NCBI GenBank assembly: GCA_964574635.1
Contig: CAZNOG010000006.1
Span: 62,001 to 126,000, forward strand
Length of the DNA: 64,000 bases
Direction: 5' to 3'
From: CAZNOG01 sp964574635
GTDB taxonomy: Bacteria > Bacteroidota > Bacteroidia > Flavobacteriales_D > Cryomorphaceae
The translations under genes were made by a program, and so were the position numbers. Each line of letters begins with the position of its first letter. Position 1 is the first letter of the stretch. This document shows, one piece after another, positions 36,009 through 43,610 of the stretch. The notes below the pieces were generated by a model. That model ran no database searches, was not told the DNA's origin, and saw only the letters and a program-made list of their open reading frames with translations.

Positions 36009-37055
36009 TCACCGGAAAATCTTCCGCTCGTTTAACGCACGTTGGAAGCGCCGTGCGTTATTATTGTGGTCGTTCAGATTGGTCGCAAAAGCGTGGTAGC
36101 CTGAGAAATCGTCCTTTGCACACATGTAGAGATAGTCGTTCTCCTCGGCGTTCAACACGGCATCAATGGACTGTTTGGAAGGTACGTTGATGGGGCCGGG
36201 AGGCAATCCCGCATGGATATACGTGTTGTACGGGCTCGGCGTGGCGAGGTGCTTGGTGAGCACGCGGTTGATGTTGAAATCGCCGATGGCGTACACCACG
36301 GTGGGATCGCTCTGCAATCGCATGCCCCTTCTGAGGCGGTTGAGGTACAACCCCGCGATGGTAGGCCGCTCGTCGGGAAAGAGCTGTTGTTCGGCTTGGA
36401 CGATGGATGCCAACGTGACCACCTCGCTGCGATCGAGACCGATGCGCGCCGCCTTCGCCATGCGGTCTTCATTCCAGAATTTCCTGTACTCCTCGGCCAT
36501 GCGCTCCACGAATTCCTCGGCGTCGGTATCCCACTCCATGTAATACGTATCGGGCAAAAACATGCTCAGAAACGTTTCCCGGGTGAACCCGTATTTGCGC
36601 TCCACTTCCGGATCGTGCAGCAATCTCGCCAAATCGGAAGAATCGGCCTCGATATTTGCCGTGGCACTTCCCGCCAACTCAGCCAAGGTTCTCGCCGCGT
36701 TGAAGGTCACCATGACTTCCTCTTCACCGTTTCCGTGGCGCAAATGGTCGAGAAGCTCGTTCATGCTCATGCCCTCCTTCAGCGTATACTTTCCGGACAC
36801 TACGCGAGGGCCGTTGTAGTTTTTTCGTTCCATGAGCCACGACAAGGCTTTTGGGTTTTTGACGTATGCCGAATCCACCAGCATGCGGTACACGTCGCCT
36901 TCATCGCTGCCGGTCGGAATCAGAAGCTCCGCCTCCGCACGGCCTCCCGTTTCAACCCCGGGACCCAAAAACAGATGATACACCACCCCCACCGCGATGA
37001 TTCCCGGTAGGAGAATCACGGCCAAAACCAATAGAACCACGGTTCTTTTTCTCAT
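36009..37055 (-). CDS. mltG: Endolytic transglycosylase MltG
   Basis: Inner-membrane murein hydrolase of 348 residues that cuts nascent glycan strands and so sets their length. One N-terminal membrane helix (VVLLVLAVILLPGIIAVGVVYHLFL) is followed by a LysM-like part and the YceG domain. Family motifs are LASIVQAEQQLFPDERPTIAGLYLNRLRRGMRLQSDPTVVYA and LPPGPINVPS. In the SIVxxE motif the first acidic residue of many homologues is Gln here, while the following Glu, the probable catalytic residue, is kept. It overlaps the GNAT gene by four bases (ATGA). Confidence 0.92.
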   Translation of the reverse strand: MRKRTVVLLVLAVILLPGIIAVGVVYHLFLGPGVETGGRAEAELLIPTGSDEGDVYRMLVDSAYVKNPKALSWLMERKNYNGPRVVSGKYTLKEGMSMNELLDHLRHGNGEEEVMVTFNAARTLAELAGSATANIEADSSDLARLLHDPEVERKYGFTRETFLSMFLPDTYYMEWDTDAEEFVERMAEEYRKFWNEDRMAKAARIGLDRSEVVTLASIVQAEQQLFPDERPTIAGLYLNRLRRGMRLQSDPTVVYAIGDFNINRVLTKHLATPSPYNTYIHAGLPPGPINVPSKQSIDAVLNAEENDYLYMCAKDDFSGYHAFATNLNDHNNNARRFQRALNERKIFR

Positions 37056-37585
37056 TCCTCCCCTGCTTTTTTATTGATTTTTTGAAGGAATACCTCATCT
37101 CGAAACACTCCGTCCGCAAAGCTCCAATCTTTCTTGACCCCTACGTGAACGAAGCCGAACTTCTCAAACAACCGAAGGCTGGGTAAATTGTCCACCTGCA
37201 CTTGACAATACAATTGGTGGAAACCCAAAGTCCCGAACGCATAATCCAACAACAAAGCCAATGCACGCGATCCAATCCCATCACCACGGTCTTCCACTTC
37301 TCCGATCATGATTCCCACTCCCGCGCGCCGATGCCTGAAATCGCAGTCGAAAAGATCGATGGCACCGTAGAGTTTCGAAGAGTTTGCATCGGCGATCATC
37401 AACCGCATTTGGTGGTCGGTGTACACGTCGTTTATCGAGTCGACGTATTTCATCAAGGTGTGCAGGGAGTACGGCAGAGCCGACCCGGACACCCTCCACA
37501 CCTCGGGGTCGTTCTCCCAGCGATACAGCGTGTGAACATCGTCCGGTTCCGGGGCGCGCAATACGATATGGTCATCGGTCAACAT
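37052..37585 (-). CDS. GNAT family N-acetyltransferase (RimJ/SpeG-like)
   Basis: Protein of 177 residues with the RimJ/SpeG subfamily pattern: LRAPEPDDVHTLYRWENDPEVW at the start, GIGSRALALLLDYAF for acetyl-CoA binding, and NLPSLRLFEKFGFVHVG at the end. The acceptor could be a polyamine or a protein N-terminus; sequence does not decide. The start at 37585 overlaps dapF by 14 bases. The longer frame to 37699 runs inside dapF. Confidence 0.85.
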   Translation of the reverse strand: MLTDDHIVLRAPEPDDVHTLYRWENDPEVWRVSGSALPYSLHTLMKYVDSINDVYTDHQMRLMIADANSSKLYGAIDLFDCDFRHRRAGVGIMIGEVEDRGDGIGSRALALLLDYAFGTLGFHQLYCQVQVDNLPSLRLFEKFGFVHVGVKKDWSFADGVFRDEVFLQKINKKAGEE

Positions 37586-38354
37586 GAAAAACGCCCGAAA
37601 ATACGTATTTGGTGGGTCCGAGCAGCCAAATGCCGCTAAACCCGTCCGGGGATTTTCCGAATTCCACCTGAAGACGCCCGCCGGGTGCCGAAAGTTCAAC
37701 CGAATCTTTCACCCCGTATTTCGTCGACACCGCCAAGGCGGCGGCCGTGGCTCCCGTGCCGCAGGAAAGAGTTTCGGCTTCCACCCCGCGCTCGTAGGTT
37801 CTCATGTCGTACCCTCCGTCCGGGCGCTTGGAAACGAAGTTGACGTTCACGCCGCCCATTCGGGCGAATTCTTCCCGGTGGCGCAATTCACGACCCCGAG
37901 TAAACACGTCCACTATTTGGACGTCCTCGACGAAGAACACCAGATGCGGTGAGCCGGTGTCGAAGAAGACCCCACCGAGCATTTCCTTCGCGGGGGGCAC
38001 ATCCGACATGGATATTCCCACGCGATCGCCGGTAAAACGGTATTGGTGCACCCCGTCCGTAGTGAGGAACTTGCCCTCCACGGCGGCCATTCCCAGCTTC
38101 CGGGCGAAATCAACCGCACAACGACTTCCGTTGCCGCACAAGCTGCGCGACCCATCGGGATTAAAAAATATCATTTCGAAATCGGTGTCGTCGTGGGTGC
38201 GTATGAGCATGAGTCCGTCGGATCCGATTCCGAATCGGCGGTGACACATCAGCTTCACCACCTCGAGATTTTCGGTGTCAAAGCGATTTTCCCTGTCGTC
38301 GATCAGGATAAAATCATTGCCGGCCCCGTGGTATTTCTCAAAGGTTATCGACAA
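37572..38354 (-). CDS. dapF: Diaminopimelate epimerase
   Basis: Cytosolic enzyme of 260 residues that converts LL- to meso-diaminopimelate, needed for lysine and peptidoglycan synthesis. Both catalytic cysteines are present: Cys73 in LCGNGSRCAVDFA and Cys198 in AETLSCGTGATAAAL. The N-terminal substrate motif KYHGAGNDFILID is intact. It lies in a four-gene minus-strand run with mltG, so two steps of wall metabolism are co-transcribed. It overlaps the upstream hypothetical gene by 17 bases. Confidence 0.95.
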   Translation of the reverse strand: MSITFEKYHGAGNDFILIDDRENRFDTENLEVVKLMCHRRFGIGSDGLMLIRTHDDTDFEMIFFNPDGSRSLCGNGSRCAVDFARKLGMAAVEGKFLTTDGVHQYRFTGDRVGISMSDVPPAKEMLGGVFFDTGSPHLVFFVEDVQIVDVFTRGRELRHREEFARMGGVNVNFVSKRPDGGYDMRTYERGVEAETLSCGTGATAAALAVSTKYGVKDSVELSAPGGRLQVEFGKSPDGFSGIWLLGPTKYVFSGVFHVDR

Positions 38355-39147
38355 AAGTCAGAAGGTATTGGGTAAGCACCGTGTCTTGCACGGATTCGAA
38401 TTCCCTTGGGACGGCGGTTTCGCGCAAGGCGTAGAAATCGTCGTCGATGGAAAAATAAAACTCACCGAGGTAGTGATACACATGAATGTCCGACCGGGAT
38501 TCTATGCCGTACACGAGCAGTTTCCTCAAATTGAACTTGTACCCACGAAAATTCACCGGCGACAACCACCTCTCGACCACGACACGCCCGAGCGTCTCTT
38601 CCGAACGCAAAGACATCTTCCGCTCCACGGCATACAAGGCGGAATCGTAGGGGCTGGCCGGCTTGGGCGAAAGTACTTTTACCACGTCCGACCGGTACAT
38701 CCGCTCGGTGGATACGTGTTCCGATACTTCCCCTTCGTATTCCCCGTACCAATCGTCCGGATCCGCGGATACGTCCAGGCTGTCGGCGTACTGAAACTCC
38801 AATCCCTCCGTTTCGTCCGTATCGGCACCTTCGTCGGAATACAAGTCTTCCATGGTGCCGTCATCCGTGTACGTACCGTCGACAGGCGCGTCCTCCCCGT
38901 ACACTTCGGAAGAATCGGCAAGTCCTTCCTCAAAGTCTGCCAAATTGGCAACATCGAGTGAATCCACCGGTGTCGAAACGGTCCCTTCCATCTTTCTTTG
39001 CGCACCATCTCGCCCCATAGCGCTAGAGTCCAGGCTCTTACCCGCGGAAATATCCTGCTGCTCGACAGCGGGAACCGAGGAAGGCCCGCAAGCCGGAAGG
39101 GTGAACGAAAGCGCCCCGAAAGCGATGAAAACGATGGAGGTATTCAA
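38338..39147 (-). CDS. Hypothetical lipoprotein with acidic disordered region
   Basis: Protein of about 269 residues. A lipoprotein signal peptide (IVFIAFGALSFTLPAC) is followed by roughly 120 residues very rich in Asp, Glu, Ser and Thr, likely disordered, then a more ordered C-terminal ~120 residues (YRSDVVKVLSPKPASPYDSALYAVERKMSLRSEE…). I chose a TTG at 39147, which gives a compact signal peptide. A GTG at 39222 would add 25 residues and is not excluded, since the -7 box lies just upstream of it. The overlap with dapF suggests coupling. The family is unknown. Confidence 0.68.
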   Translation of the reverse strand: MNTSIVFIAFGALSFTLPACGPSSVPAVEQQDISAGKSLDSSAMGRDGAQRKMEGTVSTPVDSLDVANLADFEEGLADSSEVYGEDAPVDGTYTDDGTMEDLYSDEGADTDETEGLEFQYADSLDVSADPDDWYGEYEGEVSEHVSTERMYRSDVVKVLSPKPASPYDSALYAVERKMSLRSEETLGRVVVERWLSPVNFRGYKFNLRKLLVYGIESRSDIHVYHYLGEFYFSIDDDFYALRETAVPREFESVQDTVLTQYLLTFVDNL

Positions 39148-39234
39148 GTTCGATGAGGGTGAAAATTGGTATGTTAATTGCAATTGAGGGGGTGCAACAA
39201 AACGGCGAGAAAGGGTTAACACAGATTAACAGCG

Positions 39235-39242
39235 CAAAGGTA
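39235..39242 (-). promoter_or_regulatory. -7 box of the lipoprotein-dapF-mltG unit
   Basis: TACCTTTG on the minus strand in the divergent spacer with the HtrA gene. It predicts transcription from about 39229. Confidence 0.55.
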
Positions 39243-39328
39243 AGAAAAGGACCGCTCAGGTGGTTTAATCAGCGTATTGACTTTTGCGGTCATTTCTCGG
39301 CAATTTATAAAACAAACACATTCTGACA

Positions 39329-40786
39329 ATGAAACAGCTTATGAAAACGTTGGTTGTAGCGATGGTCGGCGGCGTGGTTTCCTTGGGAATATATACCGGT
39401 ATCACCGATAACTCCACGCCCCTCAGCACACCTGCTGCGGAGCCTACATTTACATTCACCAATTACGGCACTTCACCGTCGGTACCTTTGGAAAGCATCG
39501 ATTTCGTCGAAGCTGCGGCCCGATCGGTGAACGCGGTGGTTCACGTGAAAACCGTCTTCCAAACCAGGCAGTATTACAACCCTTGGAGCCGGTATTTCGG
39601 AGGCCAACCGTACTCAAGCAGAGAACAGCGTGGATCAGGATCCGGCGTGATCATAAGCGACAACGGCTATATCGTGACCAACAACCACGTGATCGATAAC
39701 GCCGAACGAATCGAAGTGGTGACCAACGACAACCGCATTTTTGCCGCCGAACTGATCGGCAGCGACCCGGGCACGGACTTGGCCCTCTTGAAGGTCGACG
39801 CAACGGATCTGCCCTCGATCATTTTGGGCGACAGCGACAACCTCCAAGTGGGCGAATGGGTGCTCGCCGTGGGAAACCCCTTCAACCTCACCTCCACCGT
39901 CACGGCGGGAATCGTGAGTGCCAAGGCGAGAAACATCAACATCTTGGACTATAACCCCGACACCGATGAGTTTCCGCTCGAATCGTTCATCCAGACGGAT
40001 GCGGCCGTCAATCCCGGCAACAGTGGCGGAGCCTTGGTCAACGGACGGGGTGAACTGGTGGGCATCAACACGGCCATCGCCTCCCGCACCGGTTCTTACA
40101 GCGGATACAGTTTTGCCATTCCCGTGAGCATCGTTCAGAAAGTCACCGCCGACTTGCTCGAATTCGGCGCCGTTCAACGCGCCTACATCGGGGTAAACAT
40201 TAGCGATATCACCGGTGTTGTCAAGGAGGAATTGGGGCTTAGCGTGTCCCAAGGTGCATTGGTAAGGGGACTTCTCAACGGAGGAGCGGCCGCTGACGCG
40301 GGATTGAAGGAAGGCGACGTCATCACGGGCGTGGAAGGCATCACCGTGGGCAATGTCACTCAGCTTCAGGAACAAGTCGGAAAATACCGTCCCGGCGATG
40401 AAATATCCGTGGATATTCTCCGCGACGGAAGAAAAAAATCTTTTACGCTCGTCTTGCGCGACAGGCACGGCGGAACCGAACCCGGTAACAATGTGAGAAG
40501 CAGTACCGTGTCGTCGGAATCCGTATTTGGCGCGCGACTCGAGTCTTTGACGTCGGACGAAAAAAGGAAACTGAACGTTGCGAATGGCGTCAAAATAACG
40601 GAACTTACCAACGGCAAATTCAAATCGGCGGGAATCTCGAAAGGGTTCGTCATAACGAGAATCGACAAACAACCCGTGGATTCACCCGAAGATGTAGAAC
40701 GCATACTCCGTAACAAAACCGGCGGAGTGTTGGTGGAGGGGTACCACCCGAACGGTACACCCGATTATTACGGTTTTGGAGTTTAA
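39329..40786 (+). CDS. HtrA/DegP-type serine protease with two PDZ domains
   Basis: Periplasmic quality-control protease of 485 residues. An N-terminal signal or anchor (TLVVAMVGGVVSLGIYTG) precedes a trypsin-like domain. The triad is visible: His120 in TNNHVID, Asp150 in PGTDLALLKV, and Ser232 in AVNPGNSGGALVN. Two PDZ domains follow (AYIGVNISDITGVVKEELGLS… and the region from ~395 to the end). It should degrade or chaperone misfolded envelope proteins, consistent with the many outer-membrane proteins encoded here. It is transcribed alone. Confidence 0.93.
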   Translation: MKQLMKTLVVAMVGGVVSLGIYTGITDNSTPLSTPAAEPTFTFTNYGTSPSVPLESIDFVEAAARSVNAVVHVKTVFQTRQYYNPWSRYFGGQPYSSREQRGSGSGVIISDNGYIVTNNHVIDNAERIEVVTNDNRIFAAELIGSDPGTDLALLKVDATDLPSIILGDSDNLQVGEWVLAVGNPFNLTSTVTAGIVSAKARNINILDYNPDTDEFPLESFIQTDAAVNPGNSGGALVNGRGELVGINTAIASRTGSYSGYSFAIPVSIVQKVTADLLEFGAVQRAYIGVNISDITGVVKEELGLSVSQGALVRGLLNGGAAADAGLKEGDVITGVEGITVGNVTQLQEQVGKYRPGDEISVDILRDGRKKSFTLVLRDRHGGTEPGNNVRSSTVSSESVFGARLESLTSDEKRKLNVANGVKITELTNGKFKSAGISKGFVITRIDKQPVDSPEDVERILRNKTGGVLVEGYHPNGTPDYYGFGV

Positions 40787-40898
40787 ACCGACCATTGAAT
40801 GCAATTGAGTTCAAAATAACACCTGTGGGGATATACCAACGAAACCGTAAGCATCGATTCATCGCTATCCTCGGAATCCCCCGATTATTTTGAATTTT

Positions 40899-40935
40899 GG
40901 AAAACGGCCGGAAAATTTACCGGTCGTTTTCCTTC
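40899..40935 (+). terminator. Terminator-like hairpin after htrA
   Basis: A 13-base stem, GGAAAACGGCCGG/CCGGTCGTTTTCC, with one G-T pair and an eight-base loop, followed by a short T/C-rich stretch. The weak T run makes it less certain. Confidence 0.6.
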
Positions 40936-40966
40936 TTGAGCCTTCACGGTCAGTGAAATAATAAAA

Positions 40967-40997
40967 TTGGTAAATCGTGGGCATTGCAATATCTTTG
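40967..40997 (+). promoter_or_regulatory. Promoter of rpoD
   Basis: TTG at 40967-40969 and TATCTTTG at 40990-40997 with 20 bases between. Transcription is predicted about 40 bases before the ATG. The primary sigma factor would thus read its own promoter class. Confidence 0.65.
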
Positions 40998-41042
40998 CGC
41001 CGCGATTTCCACCATTGTTAAACCTAATCCAGCGAAAGGAAC

Positions 41043-41906
41043 ATGAGACAGCTAAAAATCACCAAAAGTATTACCAATCGCGAAAGCCAATCGCTTGATA
41101 AGTACCTGCAGGAAATCGGTAGAGAAGATCTGATCACCGCCGAAGAGGAAGTGGAACTTGCGCGCAGAATCAAGAAAGGCGACCAAGCCGCATTGGAAAA
41201 ACTTACGCGGGCCAACCTAAGGTTCGTGGTTTCGGTGTCAAAGCAATATCAAAACCAAGGGCTCTCTTTGCCCGACTTGATCAACGAGGGAAACCTCGGG
41301 TTGATCAAAGCCGCACAGCGCTTCGACGAGACGCGGGGCTTTAAATTCATCTCCTACGCGGTGTGGTGGATTCGTCAATCCATTCTGCAAGCACTCGCCG
41401 AGCAATCGCGGATCGTGAGACTCCCCCTCAACCAAGTGGGAAGCCTCAACAAAATCAATAAGATGTTCGCCAAACTCGAACAAGAGTACGACCGTCCGCC
41501 AAGCATCGAGGAAATCGCAATTGCACTCGACCTTCCGCCGGAAAAAGTGGCCGACTCGCTGAAAGTGAGCGGACGTCACGTTTCCGTCGATGCGCCTTTT
41601 ACCGAAGACGATACCTCTTCCCTGCTCGACGTGATGCAGAACGAAGATTCGCCCAACGCGGATACCAATCTGCTCAACGAATCCCTCGTACAGGAAATCG
41701 AGAGGTCTTTGTCCACCCTGACCGAGAAAGAAAGAGAAGTCATCCGACTGTTCTACGGAATCGGCATGAAACACGGCCTGACCCTGGAAGAAATCGGAGA
41801 TCGTTTCGGATTGACGCGGGAACGCGTGAGGCAAATCAAAGAGAAGGCCATCCGCAGGTTGCGCCACTCTTCAAGAAGCAAGCACCTCAAGGCGTATTTG
41901 GGATGA
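41043..41906 (+). CDS. rpoD: Primary sigma factor RpoD/SigA
   Basis: Protein of 287 residues. Region 1.2 (LDKYLQEIGREDLITAEEEVELARRIKKGD) is at the N-terminus. Region 2 includes RANLRFVVSVSKQYQNQGLSLPDLINEGNLGL and the 2.3-2.4 helix FKFISYAVWWIRQSI. Region 3 follows, and region 4 has REVIRLFYGIGMKHGLTLEEIGDRFGLTRERVRQIKEKAIRRLR. It lacks region 1.1 and the non-conserved insert found in proteobacterial RpoD, as is typical of Bacteroidota. It should direct transcription from the TAnnTTTG promoters seen across the window. Confidence 0.95.
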   Translation: MRQLKITKSITNRESQSLDKYLQEIGREDLITAEEEVELARRIKKGDQAALEKLTRANLRFVVSVSKQYQNQGLSLPDLINEGNLGLIKAAQRFDETRGFKFISYAVWWIRQSILQALAEQSRIVRLPLNQVGSLNKINKMFAKLEQEYDRPPSIEEIAIALDLPPEKVADSLKVSGRHVSVDAPFTEDDTSSLLDVMQNEDSPNADTNLLNESLVQEIERSLSTLTEKEREVIRLFYGIGMKHGLTLEEIGDRFGLTRERVRQIKEKAIRRLRHSSRSKHLKAYLG

Positions 41907-42021
41907 TCTGAACACGGCCCGATACATCAATCGGATCGCGTGTGCGAAATCGTGGTTTGGGATTTGAAACGTCGAAAAAGAAATTGCAAACTAAATTTAA
42001 TTCCTCACTAAATTCTGATTC

Positions 42022-43494
42022 ATGTCAACCGACCTTCTAAGGGCCGGTCGAGCCACCTATGACAAGGAGCTCGACACTTGGTTACGCAAGGAAAAAGCGG
42101 CCGTAGGACTTATCAACGCCGTAGGGAACCTCCTCTACGACAAAGCGGTGGAGCTCGTGCTCTTCCGAAATCATCTCGTGGACTTGGGTGTGAGCGAAGT
42201 GCTCAAACTCCACAAGTACGCGGAAGACGTGGTGCAGAAGCACATCACCGTTTTCCAAACCGCCGAGGTGGCCGCTAAATTGGCCGAACTCGATCTGGCA
42301 CCCGCCAAAATCGACCTCGGACGCCTTACGGCCGAGTGGGTGGAAGAAGGTGATAAACACGCGACGCTTACCGACTTCCTCATGTCGAAAATCGGCAGCT
42401 TCGTGGAGCACGAATCGGGTGAACCGGTCGAGCCCCGAGATGTCATCCTGTACGGATTCGGACGAATCGGCCGATTGGCGGCGAGAGAACTCATCCAACA
42501 ATTCGGAAAAGGACAGCAACTGCGACTCAAAGCCATCGTCACCCGAAGCGTGAGTGACATGGAAATCGTGAAAAGAGCCGACTTGCTGCGCATGGACTCG
42601 GTGCACGGCCCCTTCCCGGGAACCGTGGTGGCCGACGTGGAAAATAAAGCCATCGTGGTCAACGGGCAGATCATTAAAATGATCCAAGCTTCCAACCCGG
42701 AAGACGTGGACTACGAAGCACACGGTATTTCCAACGCTTTGTTGCTCGACAACACCGGAGCGTTCACCAACCGCGAAGCACTCTCCCGACACCTCCGCGC
42801 CAAAGGGGTTCAAAAAGTCATCCTCACCGCCCCGGGAAAAGAAATTCCCAACGTGGTGTATGGCGTGAACCACAAAAGCCTCGACCTGGAGAATGAAAAC
42901 ATTTTCTCCGCCGCGTCTTGCACCACAAACGCCATTTCAACCATCCTCCACGTGGTGGAATCTGAATTCGGCGTGGAAAAAGGACACATCGAAACCGTGC
43001 ACGCGTACACGAACGACCAAAACCTCCTGGACAACTTCCACAAGAAGTACAGAAGGGGCCGCTCGGCTGCACTCAACATGGTCATCACCGAAACCGGCGC
43101 CGGAAACGCGGTGACGAAAGTCATCCCGAGTTTGGCGAACAAACTTACCGCAAACGCCGTGCGCGTACCCGTGCCCAACGGTTCTTTGGCCATCATGAGC
43201 CTTACGCTCAACAAAGAAACCTCTTTGGAGGAAATGAACGCCACCATTAGACGAGCGGCATTGCAAGGCGACTTGGTGAATCAAATCCACTACAGTATCG
43301 AGCCTGAGCTCGTTTCCAGCGACATCGTTGGAGACAGCTGCTGCTCGGTATACGACAGCAAGGCGACCCTCGTGCACCCCGACAAGAAAAGCGTAGTACT
43401 GTACGTGTGGTACGACAACGAACACGGATACACCAAACAGGTTATCCGCTTGGCAAAATACGTAGCGAAAGTGCGTCGTCTGCATTACTATTGA
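42022..43494 (+). CDS. Glyceraldehyde-3-phosphate dehydrogenase, long form
   Basis: Protein of 490 residues; typical GAPDH has about 335. Residues 1-140 are an extra helical domain. Then comes the NAD-binding motif LYGFGRIGRLAAREL, the catalytic Cys300 in SAASCTTNAIS (the second Asn of the common SCTTNCL motif is kept), and the conserved C-terminal VLYVWYDNEHGYTKQVIRL. It acts in glycolysis or gluconeogenesis. Long GAPDHs with this extension are known from Bacteroidota and cyanobacterium-like lineages, and their N-terminal role is unclear. A terminator follows directly. Confidence 0.92.
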   Translation: MSTDLLRAGRATYDKELDTWLRKEKAAVGLINAVGNLLYDKAVELVLFRNHLVDLGVSEVLKLHKYAEDVVQKHITVFQTAEVAAKLAELDLAPAKIDLGRLTAEWVEEGDKHATLTDFLMSKIGSFVEHESGEPVEPRDVILYGFGRIGRLAARELIQQFGKGQQLRLKAIVTRSVSDMEIVKRADLLRMDSVHGPFPGTVVADVENKAIVVNGQIIKMIQASNPEDVDYEAHGISNALLLDNTGAFTNREALSRHLRAKGVQKVILTAPGKEIPNVVYGVNHKSLDLENENIFSAASCTTNAISTILHVVESEFGVEKGHIETVHAYTNDQNLLDNFHKKYRRGRSAALNMVITETGAGNAVTKVIPSLANKLTANAVRVPVPNGSLAIMSLTLNKETSLEEMNATIRRAALQGDLVNQIHYSIEPELVSSDIVGDSCCSVYDSKATLVHPDKKSVVLYVWYDNEHGYTKQVIRLAKYVAKVRRLHYY

Positions 43495-43513
43495 TCGACG
43501 CGTGATTATCTGG

Positions 43514-43546
43514 AAAAGCCCCCGCCGAAAGGTGGGGGCTTTTTTT
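43514..43546 (+). terminator. Rho-independent terminator of the GAPDH gene
   Basis: The stem AAAGCCCCC/GGGGGCTTT has an inner CC/GG pair and a GAAA tetraloop, followed by seven T. Confidence 0.92.
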
Positions 43547-43610
43547 GTTGTTGACTTTCCTCGGGCGCCGCCCAACCGGCTCTATCACCGGCTTCGGCTC
43601 ATTGACCCGC

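Noticed and set aside
36009..37055. Loss of the MltG catalytic glutamate
   Set aside because: The motif reads SIVQAE: the first position is Gln, but the second Glu, which is the probable catalytic residue, is kept. The enzyme is likely active.
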